Origin: Pachyseris speciosa
Lineage: Eukaryota; Cnidaria; Anthozoa; Scleractinia; Pachyseridae
Assembly (NCBI GenBank): GCA_016490735.1
Contig: JAEMWC010000126.1
Span: 392,501-456,500 of the forward strand
Direction: 5' to 3'
DNA: 64,000 bases
Part shown: positions 43,570 to 52,902 of the stretch, piece after piece
Position numbering within the stretch: the stretch's first letter is position 1
How the letters are laid out: each line of letters starts with the position of its first letter
The notes under the pieces: generated by a model
What the model was told of the DNA's origin: nothing
What the model saw: only the letters and a program-made list of their open reading frames with translations
Databases searched by the model: none
Made by a program: the position numbers and the translations under genes

Positions 43570-44406
43570 ATGGATATAGAACGTATGAAAAGGCTTCTAA
43601 AAAGTGGAATTGAAGCTGGAAATAAAACTAGAGAAGTTCGTGATGTTATCAAGACTTATGAATACAGAAAACAGGATGCATATGATACAACATCAGAATT
43701 ACTGAAACCCTCTATTGATGTCCAGAAGAGTGTGAAAGAAAGTGTTGACAAAAGACAGGATGAAGTTATTGAACAGTTGAAACAAAATCAACTGGCTTTA
43801 ACACAAGGACTTGATGATGTTATTGAAGCTAATCGCAGAGCAATTGTAATGGGTGAGGAACTTCCTAAAGCCATTGAAGCACCTAAAGAAGATGAGGATT
43901 GGACACCCAACATATTAGCGATCGATAACAATTTCGATAAAAATGACAGAATTATATTAAAAAATTATAAGTTTATGAAACCAAATGATTTAACTCAAGT
44001 CAGCCCACAAAAACTTCTTGAAGAAAAGAAAAAATCTGTAGAAATCGCCGTGGTGATTGGACCTAAAAAAAGATTTGCAAAAACACCAGAAGATAAAGAA
44101 TCTTATGACAGAGAGTTACGAACTTTGAAGAAATATAGAGAAACGATTGCAGATGTATTAGCTTCTTACAAATACAAAACAGGGCAAGGAATGAGAAAGA
44201 GAAAACAATATGGAGCAGGTGTTGTTCATTATAATAATTTTGGTGACTTTCTTTCACGTTTACAGTTACTTGGTGGGTCTATTTTTGCTGGTAATAACAG
44301 TATGAGTGTAAGAAATGAGTTTGTGAAGATATTGCACATATTAAACAGAATGGGCGTCATTGGAATCAAAGAGCTCAATAAAATAATGATGAAATATCTA
44401 ATGTAA
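43570..44406 (+). CDS. Polinton coiled-coil structural protein
   Basis: 278 residues from the ATG at 43570 (an in-frame TTG lies 6 nt upstream, but the TCTAA spacing favours the ATG). N-terminal half is charged and helical (KSVKESVDKRQDEVIEQLKQNQLALTQGLDDVIE). The C-terminal part carries a basic GMRKRKQYGAG segment and FGDFLSRLQLLGGSIFAGNNS, a block recurring in Polintons of cnidarians. No enzyme motif. Its position before the minor capsid gene suggests a virion or assembly role; function unknown. Confidence 0.75.
   Translation: MDIERMKRLLKSGIEAGNKTREVRDVIKTYEYRKQDAYDTTSELLKPSIDVQKSVKESVDKRQDEVIEQLKQNQLALTQGLDDVIEANRRAIVMGEELPKAIEAPKEDEDWTPNILAIDNNFDKNDRIILKNYKFMKPNDLTQVSPQKLLEEKKKSVEIAVVIGPKKRFAKTPEDKESYDRELRTLKKYRETIADVLASYKYKTGQGMRKRKQYGAGVVHYNNFGDFLSRLQLLGGSIFAGNNSMSVRNEFVKILHILNRMGVIGIKELNKIMMKYLM
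44397..44401 (+). promoter_or_regulatory. TCTAA motif before the minor capsid gene
   Basis: Lies in the last codons of the coiled-coil gene, with 11 nt to the ATG at 44413. Confidence 0.6.
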
Positions 44407-44412
44407 AAGTAT

Positions 44413-45198
44413 ATGACAGAAATTTCATTACGATTCAACAGTAAAAACAGAGACAAAATTGGTGTTAGTAAGAGTCATGATTTTGAAAAAAGATTGAATA
44501 CACCTCTTAAATTAACGAATGATTTGAAATATGAAATGGCAGTGAATGTTATCAATATGACATACAGTTGGTACAATATCAGAGAATTTTTTGGGAATAA
44601 TCAAATGAAATATAGCTATGACAAAGGTGTAAACTGGGAAACAATAACATTCGTTGACGGGATGTATTCATACGACAATATCAATAGTTACATTCATGAG
44701 TATATGAGTAAAAATAGCCATGTACTGAATCCATCTGAAACAGACAAATCAAAATTCAAGTATGGTATTAACATGTATTTCGTTTTGTCAACATATCGCA
44801 TTTTGATTGAACTTGATGAAAATTATCGAGTGGATCTGAGAAATCTTGATTTCAGAAAACTTATCGGTTTCGATTCAAAATTAGTTTCAGCCACAGAATA
44901 TGGAACGAATCTACCTGATATAACACGTGGAGTAGATGAAATTTATATCAATTGTGATATGGTGATAGATAGCATTGTTGATGGAAATAGCACAAATACA
45001 ATCGCAGTTATACCAGTCACAGATCTCGTTAGAAGTTTACCTTTCACTTACAAACCTCGTTTTCTTTCATGGAATCCTGTCTCAACACATACAATCAGCT
45101 CAATACGTTTTTATGTCACTGATTCTTCTAGACAGCCAGTTGATTTAAATGGGATAGATTGGTATATTGAGTTATTCTTGAGAGGTGTGGAATTATAA
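44413..45198 (+). CDS. Minor capsid (penton) protein, single jelly roll
   Basis: 261 residues, intact. Beta-rich throughout with LKYEMAVNVINMTYSWYNI near the start, RIDLRNLDFRKLIGFDSKLV-type region in the middle and a WYIELFLRGVEL C-terminus, the pattern of the Polinton minor capsid protein predicted to form pentameric capsid vertices. Adjacent to the major capsid gene as in other Polintons. Confidence 0.8.
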   Translation: MTEISLRFNSKNRDKIGVSKSHDFEKRLNTPLKLTNDLKYEMAVNVINMTYSWYNIREFFGNNQMKYSYDKGVNWETITFVDGMYSYDNINSYIHEYMSKNSHVLNPSETDKSKFKYGINMYFVLSTYRILIELDENYRVDLRNLDFRKLIGFDSKLVSATEYGTNLPDITRGVDEIYINCDMVIDSIVDGNSTNTIAVIPVTDLVRSLPFTYKPRFLSWNPVSTHTISSIRFYVTDSSRQPVDLNGIDWYIELFLRGVEL

Positions 45199-45211
45199 AA
45201 CCTAATATTAT

Positions 45212-45449
45212 ATGAAGAGGTTTGAGTTAAAAAAATATGAGCAATACGGTGAAGGTATTGTTACTGATGTGGTAAAAAAAAGCTGGGAAAAAAGCAGCAA
45301 CAACAATTGGTGAATACGCAGGCAAAAAAGCTGGTGATAAAATAATAGAACTTTTAAAAAAGAGAAAAAGTGGAACTGAGAGTGTGAGCAAGAGTGGAAG
45401 TGGAACAATGGTAAAAAGAAAGAGAGGTCGACCACGTAAAATCAAATGA
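45212..45449 (+). pseudogene. Small AT-hook core protein, frameshifted
   Basis: Starts MKRFELKKYEQYGEGIV after TAATATTATATG. A run of eight A at 45274-45281 shifts the frame; the other frame continues with TTIGEYAGKKAGDKI and ends KRKRGRPRKIK before TGA at 45447-45449. RGRP flanked by basic residues is an AT-hook, which binds the minor groove. The expected length is about 79 residues. By analogy with adenovirus core proteins it may condense the genome in the particle. Confidence 0.7.
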
Positions 45450-45463
45450 AAAACTAACTTTTA

Positions 45464-45468
45464 TCTAA
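45464..45468 (+). promoter_or_regulatory. TCTAA motif before the major capsid gene
   Basis: TTATCTAACAC with 11 nt from TCTAA to the ATG at 45480. Confidence 0.65.
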
Positions 45469-45479
45469 CACAATAATAT

Positions 45480-48205
45480 ATGTCAAACTATCGTGACTCA
45501 AAATATATCGAGCGATATGAAGATGTGGTGTTCGAACTAGAGACAGCACTTAATACTGTAGTAGCAAATAATGCTCATCAGAGGAAAACAGGTTACCGTT
45601 TCGTTGTTGATAACAGTGGAGAAACTACACCATTTTACTGGTATAATGCTCGTTTTAATGTTATTTTCAAAGAAAATAAGCTTGCAGATGGAGCTGACAT
45701 TGCTGCTGCAGATCGAAATGGTATTGTTAATTCAGTTCACGCTCTTATTAACACCATTAATGTAAAAATGAATGGTCTTGATGTTTATGAATGCCGAGAC
45801 GCTAACCAAGCCACAAATATTAAGTCGTTGCTTGAGTATTCACAGGGTTATGCTGCAAGTCAGGGAACTAATGAGTTCTTCTATCTTGACGCCAAAAGGC
45901 ATGCCGAAAACAGAACAGCTCAGAGGGCTAATTATAACAAAGGATTCGCAGATCGTAAAGCTTTGCTTAATGATGGTGGTGAAGTAAATACAGAGATAGC
46001 ATTGAACAGATACGGTTTTTTCAAGAGCTTTTGGGATGAACTTATGCCTAACTCAAAAGTAGAGGTGAACATAACACTTGAGAGTGATGACAATTTGATT
46101 TGGCGAGCTACTGATGAATGTGGTGTGGTACTAACTAAATTTCAGCTTATTGTTCCTCGTATTATTTTTAATTCAGCGGGAAAGTCACTGTACATGAGTA
46201 AGTATCTTGACAACAGAAAGTGGACTTAATCGCCCAGTTTCATTGCTACCTGCAGCCTCAAAGGTGTGCGAACGTATAGCGTTAAACCAGATGATTACGT
46301 ACTTGGAAGAGGAAAAACGACTGACGAACCATCAAAGTGGTAACAAGAAATTACATTCCACAGAATCATTGAACATCCTGATATCCGACACTGTGCTGGA
46401 GTCAATGGATCGAAAACAAATAACGGCATTGGTTCTGTTAGATCTATCCAAGGCTTTTGATAGCATAGATCATTCACTTCTCCTCACAAAGCTTCGATCG
46501 CTGGGATTTTCTAATAGGGCTGTTGAGTGGTTTAAAAGCTATCTATCTGGAAGAAGTCAGATTGTGCGCATTGGCACTACTCTATCTGAGTCACACCTCA
46601 CTACACATGGAGTCCCCCAGGGCTCCATTTTAGGACCTGCCTTATTCAAGATTTACATAAATGATCTGCCTTTAGTGCCAAACATTTGTTCACTTGAATC
46701 CCATGTTGACGACTCGAAATTATACATCTCGTTTCCAGTAAAGGACATTGACATTGCTGCTGGACAGCTGACCGAAGATCTACGAAGGATCGCTGCCTGG
46801 TGCTGCGCTAATAGTCTGTTGTTAAATCCAGATAAGACCAAGCTTTTGCTGTTGGGTACGCGTCAGATGCTGCGTAAAATTCCAGACGATATTCACGTAA
46901 CGCTTCTCGGCAAACAGATATATCCTGTTTCTTCTGCTAAGGACTTAGGAATTACAATCGATGCAAGTCTGACCTATGATGAACACGTGACTAATCTAGT
47001 CTCTTCTTGTGCTGCTAGTTTGTGTCAGATCAACAGAATTAAGCATGTTTTAGACAGGCAGACTCTTATTACTATAATTAAGGCCTTAGTTTTTAGTAAA
47101 TTATATTATTGTTCTTCCGTCTGGGCGAACTCATCTAAGAGAAACTTGAAAAAACTTCAACGCGTTCAAAATTTTGCTGCTCGCATCATAACTGGCACAA
47201 AAAAGCATGAGCATATCTCGCCAGTATTACGGGAGCTAAATTGGCTACCGATTCATCTTGCCGTTCAGTATAGGGATACTGTTATGGCCTTTAAATGCGT
47301 CAAAAGCTTAGCTCCGCCATACCTATGTAATAAATTTAGAAAGAGATCTGATGTACATTCCTTGGCAACGAGAAATAGTAATCTGTTAAACATTCCATTT
47401 TTCAAGTCGGCGTCCGGCCAGCGGTCCTTCCACTATCGAGCAACAACATTGTGGAATGCCCTGCCTGATGACATGAAAGACCTCCATTTGGATCCTTTTA
47501 AACAAAAATTGCAGAAACTGCTTTGGGATGATTTTTAATTTTTAGTTTTTAGTGGTTTGTAATTTTTAGATTATATATATAGCTTTTTGAGATAGGCCTT
47601 TGAATTATTGTAAATAGATACTGAAAAGCCCTGATGGGAGTATTTAATAAAGTTTACGACTTTACGACTTACATGAGAGAAATGGTTGAGAGAGGCAATT
47701 CAACAAGACAACAGACAGCCAATTTCCGTATTTCCACAGGAATAAACAAACCCAGGCATGTCTTTGTATTCATCATCAATGATGCTAATGATTCTGATCA
47801 GACAGCCAATAAATTTCTCTATAACACCTTTTCAGTTGCAAATAACCAAACTTTGAATGATTGTTATCTTGAGGTAATGGTAATGATTATCCAGAGGTAC
47901 ATTATAAACCCTCAACAGAACCAACAAGAGTATTTAGAGATGTTTTGAAATATGTTCAAGCTGTAAATGATTTCAGTGAAAGTACCCTTCTTAACAGGGG
48001 CAACTTCGGTACAATATTCCCTTTCATCTATTTTGATTTGACGAAACAGAAACAGGATATCAAAGATGGAATGACAAAACTGACTTTCAAATACACTTTG
48101 AGTGGGGCAACAGATGCTGATTACAGTGTGTATGCATTGGTACTCTATGAGCAGGATATTGAGATGAGAAAGACTGATGGAAAGTTGATTCTGAGATCTA
48201 TGTAA
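45480..48205 (+). pseudogene. MCP: Major capsid protein (double jelly roll), split by a LINE and a frameshift
   Basis: The N-terminal part (45480-46226) starts MSNYRDSKYIERYEDVVFEL and runs through a typical jelly-roll with FYWYNARFNVIFK and VNVTLE-type strands to NRKW. A 1.4 kb LINE then interrupts. The frame resumes at 47670 with REMVERGNSTRQQTANFRIS and RHVFVFIIND, shifts by one base near 47876, and ends with FPFIYFDLTK and YSVYALVLYEQ at 48205. Total about 440 residues of capsid sequence. Trimers of this protein would build the icosahedral shell. Confidence 0.85.
46227..47665 (+). mobile_element. 5'-truncated CR1/Jockey-like LINE inside the capsid gene
   Basis: Encodes RT from motif 1 (NRPVSLLPAASKVCER) through LLDLSKAFDSIDH, HGVPQGSILGPALF and a changed catalytic box (HVDDSKLY; VDD retained), to the C-terminal LQRVQNFAARIITG and ATTLWNALPDDMKD (open to 47538). 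Flanked by GACT at 46223-46226 and 47666-47669. The 3' end has AATAAAGTTTACGAC followed by a second TTTACGAC unit. The 5' truncation is typical of LINE retroposition. The largely open frame suggests it is recent. Confidence 0.85.
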
Positions 48206-48323
48206 ATGGCATAATTAATTGGAAATAATTAAATAAATTAATTGAATTAAATAAATTGAATAAATTAAATAATTAAATTAAATAATTAACTAAATTAAAT
48301 CATTATTTATATTAAATACAATT
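48206..48323. other. AT-only spacer with AAATTAAT repeats
   Basis: About 110 bp of A/T with almost no G or C between the capsid gene and the next promoter region; simple-sequence expansion. Confidence 0.7.
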
Positions 48324-48334
48324 TAGTATAAACA
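48324..48334 (+). promoter_or_regulatory. TAGTATAAACA motif before the virion-protein/protease region
   Basis: Same eleven bases as 38191-38201, eight nt before the ATG at 48343. No TCTAA is present here. Confidence 0.35.
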
Positions 48335-48342
48335 TATATTAT

Positions 48343-49190
48343 ATGACTACTTATCATCCTCATGGAGTGAAACTTTCACAAGGTCAGAAAGAAAAACTCG
48401 CAAAAGCTATTAAATCAAATTCAGCGGTAACATTGAGGTTATCGCATAATGAATTATCTGGCAATGATCAACTTATGTTGACCAAAAGACAAATCAACAA
48501 ACTGATGAAATCAAAAAGATTGGGAAAAGGTTCAGACATCAGTATACAAAAAACTCAAATCAGAAAAGCTGTTGTACATGGAGGTTCTCTTTGGTCAAGT
48601 CTTTTTTCACTTGGAACAAGACTATTACCATATGCAGGTAAGGCAGTAGCTAAAGCGGCTCCAGCATTGGCCACAGGTGCTCTTTCTTCATTAGCAAGTC
48701 TCGGCATTGATAAATTATTTGGAAAGAAACAAAAAGGAGGATTCATTATTCCCAATAAAAACTTGCCCCAACTATTGAATTTTGGAAATTTATTGAATGT
48801 GAGACAAATGGCTGATCTTGTAAATGCAATGCAGTCTGGTGGACAACTTGCTATCAAACCAACAAAAACTCAGTCTGGTGGGTTTCTTGGAACACTTTTG
48901 GCAAGTATTGGAATTCCTCTGCTTATGAATGCCTTAACTGGAAAAGGTTTGCATGTTGAACACAGTCGTCCTAGACGGTCATTACCAGTTCATGTTCCAG
49001 ATTCCATTGCAATAAATAAAAATAAAAGTAGTGGGAAACATTCTATGATGCCATGGCAATCCCCACCTGTTGTTGGTACATGGGATAACCCAATCGGTTA
49101 TGGAATGAAAAAAAAAAAAGACCAAAGGAAAAGGACTTCTGTTAGGCAAAAACAGTCCATTCAATTCAATCCCCATACTAGGAACAATAC
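48343..49190 (+). pseudogene. Minor virion protein (pVI-like, membrane-active)
   Basis: Starts MTTYHPHGVKLSQGQKEKL: a domain of about 75 residues (VKLS...LRLS...L) repeated in the two genes at 49669 and 49926. Then a hydrophobic/amphipathic stretch SLFSLGTRLLPYAGKAVAKA and IDKLFGKKQKGGF, resembling virion lytic proteins. The open frame runs on into the protease, but an A-run of 12 (49108-49119) shifts the frame: in another frame the sequence ends in ILGTIL and a TAA at about 49192-49194, the normal end for this protein in related elements. So the apparent 438-residue fusion is probably a one-base artefact or mutation. Confidence 0.65.
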
Positions 49191-49659
49191 TCTAAAATTC
49201 ATTAATAAACCATTATCCAACTTTGATTTAATCAATTGGGTTAAACAACTTGGAATAAAACATTTTAGAGGAGTATTTTCAAGAGACAACCTGCCGAGAC
49301 AAATAAAAAACAATGAATGTGGGATAGTCAATCTTGATTCCAAAATTGGACCAGGTACTCATTGGGTTTGTTATAGGAATTTCAAAAATGATGAATACTG
49401 TGAATACTTCGACTCTTTTGGTTTGATGATGCCAACAGAAGTTCAAATATATATGGTTAAAAGCGGTAAACAACTTGAATACTCTGGTGATGAGATACAA
49501 GAAAGGGATTCAGTCTTGTGTGGATATTGGTGTTTGTACTATCTTCTTGAGAGACAAAAAGGCAGATCTATTCTGAATACAATACACAATTCCAAATTCA
49601 ATCCAACAGATACGAGCGTCAATCACGGGTTTATAATAAATTATTTCAAAAATATATAA
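49180..49659 (+). CDS. PRO: Adenain-like cysteine protease
   Basis: Open to 49659, now fused in frame to the preceding gene. Starts at about NNTLKFINKPLSNFDLI. Catalytic His in GTHWVCY (codon 49360-49362), acidic residue in EYFDSFG (49411-49413), Gln in IQERDS (49498-49500) and Cys in LCGYWC (49519-49521): the His, Asp/Glu, Gln, Cys order of adenovirus-type/Ulp1 proteases. In Polintons and adenoviruses it matures capsid proteins. The core looks intact; the native start probably overlapped the end of the upstream gene. Confidence 0.85.
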   Translation, partial: RNNTLKFINKPLSNFDLINWVKQLGIKHFRGVFSRDNLPRQIKNNECGIVNLDSKIGPGTHWVCYRNFKNDEYCEYFDSFGLMMPTEVQIYMVKSGKQLEYSGDEIQERDSVLCGYWCLYYLLERQKGRSILNTIHNSKFNPTDTSVNHGFIINYFKNI

Positions 49660-49668
49660 CTCAATTAT

Positions 49669-49916
49669 ATGAATAAATTGGTAGAGGTAACTGTTAAATT
49701 GAGTGAATGGCAAAAGAACAAAATTTACAAGGCACAACCAAATAAAACAATCATGTTAAATCTGAAAAAAGATTGTCTTGAAGGTTCTGACAAAATTCTT
49801 GTGAATAGAATTGCTAGTTGATGATTCAAAACAGAAAAGGTAAAAGAGGGTTATGGGTTAAAATATCACCGTTGAATGCTATTGAAAAAAGAGAAGACGG
49901 ATACTATCTAATCTAA
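49669..49916 (+). pseudogene. Small paralogue of the minor virion N-terminal domain, frameshifted
   Basis: 50 codons from MNKLVEVTVKLSEWQKNKIY to a TGA at 49819, then another frame (LMIQNRKGKRGLW, VKISPLNAIEKRE) ends at 49916. The joined order matches the VKLS...LRL...GxD...L domain of the gene at 48343, so this is a duplicated domain with a one-base shift at about 49815. Confidence 0.55.
49907..49916 (+). promoter_or_regulatory. Double TCTAA motif before the 49926 gene
   Basis: TCTAATCTAA: the distal copy is 14 nt and the proximal copy 9 nt from the ATG at 49926. Confidence 0.55.
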
Positions 49917-49925
49917 CTCATATGT

Positions 49926-50189
49926 ATGAAGTTAGTTCCAGTAAAAGTTGGATTAAATGATTTTCAGAGGTTAATGATTGATCGCGCTTATTTTGGCAAT
50001 GAAACAATATTCATCAAATTAACTCCCTTTCAAATGATTGGTGGTGATCACACATTGTTTGTTTGCTGTTTGACGAAAGAATTAATGAAATATAAAATCA
50101 TGAATAATGAAGAATTTTACATCAAGTTATTTCAATCAAGTTGTGTAGAAGAGGAAAACCACCACCACCGCCAAATGGATTTTATGTAA
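49926..50189 (+). CDS. Third copy of the VKLS-type virion domain
   Basis: 87 residues, open. MKLVPVKVGLNDFQRLMIDR, IFIKLTPFQMIGGDHTLFV and LTKELMKYKIMN align in order with VKLSQGQKEKL, LRLSHNELSGNDQLML and LTKRQINKLMKSK of the 48343 protein. It ends in a His-rich tail (HHH) from a CCACCACCAC run. Probably a minor structural protein; unknown beyond that. Confidence 0.6.
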   Translation: MKLVPVKVGLNDFQRLMIDRAYFGNETIFIKLTPFQMIGGDHTLFVCCLTKELMKYKIMNNEEFYIKLFQSSCVEEENHHHRQMDFM

Positions 50190-50203
50190 TGTAATTATAT
50201 ACA

Positions 50204-51063
50204 ATGGTGAAATCATACTGTGTGAAACAGAAGAAAGTCACTGAATGTGTACCAGGAAGTGAAAGATATCAGAAGACTAAAAATGGTCGAACTGTGATGA
50301 AATGTACTTGTGCTGAATGTGGAATCACAAAGACTAAATTTGTCAGAAATCGGGGAAACTAATTAGCCCGTCTGAAGGGGCGGGCATAGGATCAACATTA
50401 TTAACAACTGGATTAGATTTGCTTGGTCATGCGGCTCCAATGATTGGTAAAAAGGCATTGCAAGCTGGAAGATATTACGCTTCAGAAGCTCTCAGAAATC
50501 CAAATAATCAACAGTATTTGATTGACAAAGGACTTTCCCTAGCAAAGCCGGCTATTAGTTCAGTTGGAAAAAAAGCATTATTTGATTTAAGTACAAAAAT
50601 ACGTCCAAAGCGTACTGACAAGAGACAAACCCATAAAACAGATATCAGAGGTATTGATTATACACGTGGTGGTGCTATTGATATTCATAAGGTTATTGGC
50701 AAGCTTCCTAAACCAAAAGCAGGTTGGACTCCAAGTAAGTATAAATATATGGGCCCTTATAATCCATTGGATGAACAACTGGAATATGATAAAAATACAG
50801 GTGAGGTTACAAAATGGAATGTCCTACCTTACAATAAAGTAGATGAAATAGCAGCTTATCATGATATTTGTTATGATATGGGAAAAAATAAAGGTGATTG
50901 TGATAGAACAATGGTCGAGTCACTAGATCAAATACCATATGGTGAGATGCCAAAATGGGGTCAAACAGCTAGATTCTTAATTGACAAAAAACAGAAATTA
51001 GGTCTTGGTGTTTCAAAAAACGGAAAAAGCCGTCGAGTGAAGAAAACTGACAAGAAAAACTAG
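50204..51063 (+). pseudogene. Zinc-ribbon / phospholipase A2 virion protein, frameshifted
   Basis: 51 codons (50204-50362) give MVKSYCVKQKKVTEC, NGRTVMKCTCAECGI, a four-cysteine zinc ribbon. One frameshift near 50345-50356 leads to the long frame ending at 51063, in phase from about 50364: a hydrophobic/helical section (TTGLDLLGHAAPMIGKKAL) then YMGPYNPLDEQL (calcium loop) and VDEIAAYHDICYDMG (catalytic His-Asp, His codon 50860-50862). This is the parvovirus-type PLA2 domain, used by non-enveloped virions to breach endosomal membranes. The long frame alone has no ATG near its beginning, which supports the joined gene. Confidence 0.8.
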
Positions 51064-51110
51064 CTGATGAATTACATGCACCCATAAAACGAAATTTCAC
51101 TCGGCGGCGT

Positions 51111-51980
51111 GTGATTGTAAATAAAATTGATGAAACATGGGCAAGTGATCTAGTTGAAATGCAACAGTTCAGTAAATGGAATAAAGGTTATCGATATCTT
51201 CTTATGGTTATTGATGTCTTCAGCAAATATGGTTGGATTGTCCCATTGAAGGATAAGAAAGGTGAATCTGTCACTGAAGCATTCAAAACAATATTCAAGG
51301 AAGGCAGAAAACCACAGTATTTATGGGTCGACAAGGGAAAAGAGTTTTACAACAAACACTTGAAGGACGTGCTAGAGAAACATAGTGTACAGATGTACTC
51401 AACTGAGAATGAAGAGAAGTCATCAGTAGTTGAAAGATGGAATAGGACAATGAAGTCCAAAATGTGGAAGCAGTTCACTGTTCAAGGTAATACACAGTAT
51501 TTAGACATGTTACCAAAATTAGTGAAACAGTATAATAATACCAAACATTCAAGCATAAAGATGACACCCGTTGAAGCTAGTAAAAAGAGGAATGAAGGAA
51601 TAGTGTATTTCAATTTATATGGTGACATGAAGCAAGTAACATCTAAACCAAATTTTAAGGTTGGTGACAAGGTCCGAATATCTAAGTATAAACGGAATGT
51701 GTTCGACAAGGGCTATACACCAAATTGGACTGAGGAAGTATTTACAGTTGATAAGATCCAATACACTAATCCAATCACTTACAAACTAAAAGATCTCAAC
51801 GATGAAGAAATAAAAGGGAGTTTTTATGAAGCTGAATTATTAAAAGCCAGACAGGATGTTTTCCGTATTGATAAAGTCATTCGCAGAGATTACAAGAAGA
51901 AACAAGCTTTGGTGAAGTGGAAGGGTTACAGTGACGACTTCAACAGCTGGATATCGTTCAAGGATTTAAAAGATATATGA
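51111..51980 (+). CDS. INT: DDE integrase with C-terminal chromodomain
   Basis: 289 residues from GTG at 51111; the frame is open upstream to a TGA at 51048-51050 with QEKLADELHAPIKRNFTRRR in between, so the N-terminus is incomplete. Catalytic triad D13 (WASDLVEM), D74 (LWVDKGKEF) and E108 (SSVVERWNRT), spacing as in retroviral-type integrases. Residues about 250-289 form a chromodomain (VIRRDYKKKQALVKWKGY...W). It inserts the element with 6 bp duplications. The N-terminal end overlaps the PLA2 gene in another frame; the TGA is where related proteins have Trp, so the start region is probably damaged. Confidence 0.88.
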   Translation: MIVNKIDETWASDLVEMQQFSKWNKGYRYLLMVIDVFSKYGWIVPLKDKKGESVTEAFKTIFKEGRKPQYLWVDKGKEFYNKHLKDVLEKHSVQMYSTENEEKSSVVERWNRTMKSKMWKQFTVQGNTQYLDMLPKLVKQYNNTKHSSIKMTPVEASKKRNEGIVYFNLYGDMKQVTSKPNFKVGDKVRISKYKRNVFDKGYTPNWTEEVFTVDKIQYTNPITYKLKDLNDEEIKGSFYEAELLKARQDVFRIDKVIRRDYKKKQALVKWKGYSDDFNSWISFKDLKDI

Positions 51981-52079
51981 AATTGCTTTAAGAGAAAATT
52001 ATCTAACATATATTATATCAATAGATACAGTATATTCTGTTATTTGCTATTATGTAGCCAAAAATGTGATTGTTTCTGG

Positions 52080-52823
52080 CTATTTGCATCTTTTGTTGTG
52101 ATATTGTCTGTTACCATTTTTCATCACTTTATCACATCTAGGACATTTGAATTCTTTGTTAAGCCATTTATTCATTGCTTGGGCGTGGTGTTTCTTTTTG
52201 TCTTCATCAGGGACTCTATTTTTACGTAAATTAGCTGATTTAATGTAATTATCAGGCATATTTTCTTTTTCAACATACTCAAATTTATATGGACATCTAT
52301 CCTTTTTAGATGTACCTGATTTACAATTATTGATACTTTCGCACACCATTTTCACAATACCAGCATTTATTTGAAGATGTTGTTGAACAGCATACAAACT
52401 ATTAAAGTATGAAACTTCTTTGGTGGTAATATTAATCGCTTTCACACATTTTTTATTTTTATGATTTTCAAAGACAAATGAATAATCCCGACCTTTTGCT
52501 GATTTTTTGCAATTCTGTTGCTGTGTAACAAGCTGTAAATTACACAAACGATTATCATCTCTTATTTCATTAATGTGATCAATCACTTTATTGTCAGTTA
52601 TTAACCCATTAAAACACTCCCAAACAAATCGATGGACATAATATGCTTTTGCTTTTTCACCATATTTTCTCACACCACACATCATATAACCAATTTTATT
52701 TTTGTTGCCTATGTGGGGTACTTTTTTGACAATATTTATGACATTTCCTTTTTTATCAGCAGCGTATAAATTATAAACTGGGTGAGTATTATAAACGCAT
52801 TTTTCAATTTCAATCTTACTCAT
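52080..52823 (-). CDS. HNH endonuclease with C-terminal zinc finger
   Basis: 247 residues, intact. HRFVWECFNGLI followed by VIDHINEIRDDNRLCNLQLVT (residues 64-100) is the HNH motif of NUMOD4-type homing endonucleases (H64, D82-H83, N91, N95). A DNA-binding middle region (YFNSLYAVQQHL) and a C-terminal FKCPRCDKVMKNGNRQYHNKRC C2H2-like finger follow. It may be a selfish homing gene or act in replication. TCTAA lies 9 nt upstream of the ATG. Confidence 0.8.
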   Translation of the reverse strand: MSKIEIEKCVYNTHPVYNLYAADKKGNVINIVKKVPHIGNKNKIGYMMCGVRKYGEKAKAYYVHRFVWECFNGLITDNKVIDHINEIRDDNRLCNLQLVTQQQNCKKSAKGRDYSFVFENHKNKKCVKAINITTKEVSYFNSLYAVQQHLQINAGIVKMVCESINNCKSGTSKKDRCPYKFEYVEKENMPDNYIKSANLRKNRVPDEDKKKHHAQAMNKWLNKEFKCPRCDKVMKNGNRQYHNKRCK

Positions 52824-52832
52824 ATATATAGT

Positions 52833-52839
52833 TTAGATA
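52833..52839 (-). promoter_or_regulatory. TATCTAA motif before the HNH gene
   Basis: TATCTAAACTATATAT runs into the ATG at 52823; nine nt from TCTAA. Confidence 0.6.
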
Positions 52840-52902
52840 ATATCTCTTTAAAATGGTTCAAATGTATCAATGGTTTAAAAAAACTGTATATAAAAAATAA
52901 TA

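Noticed and set aside
48343..49659. Genuine fusion of virion protein and protease
   Set aside because: A 12-A run at the junction and a proper stop in the alternative frame point to a one-base shift joining two genes.
52004..52020. A further gene start after the TATCTAACATATATTATATC sequence
   Set aside because: The motif is followed by ATC not ATG and no open frame follows before the HNH gene; possibly a dead promoter.
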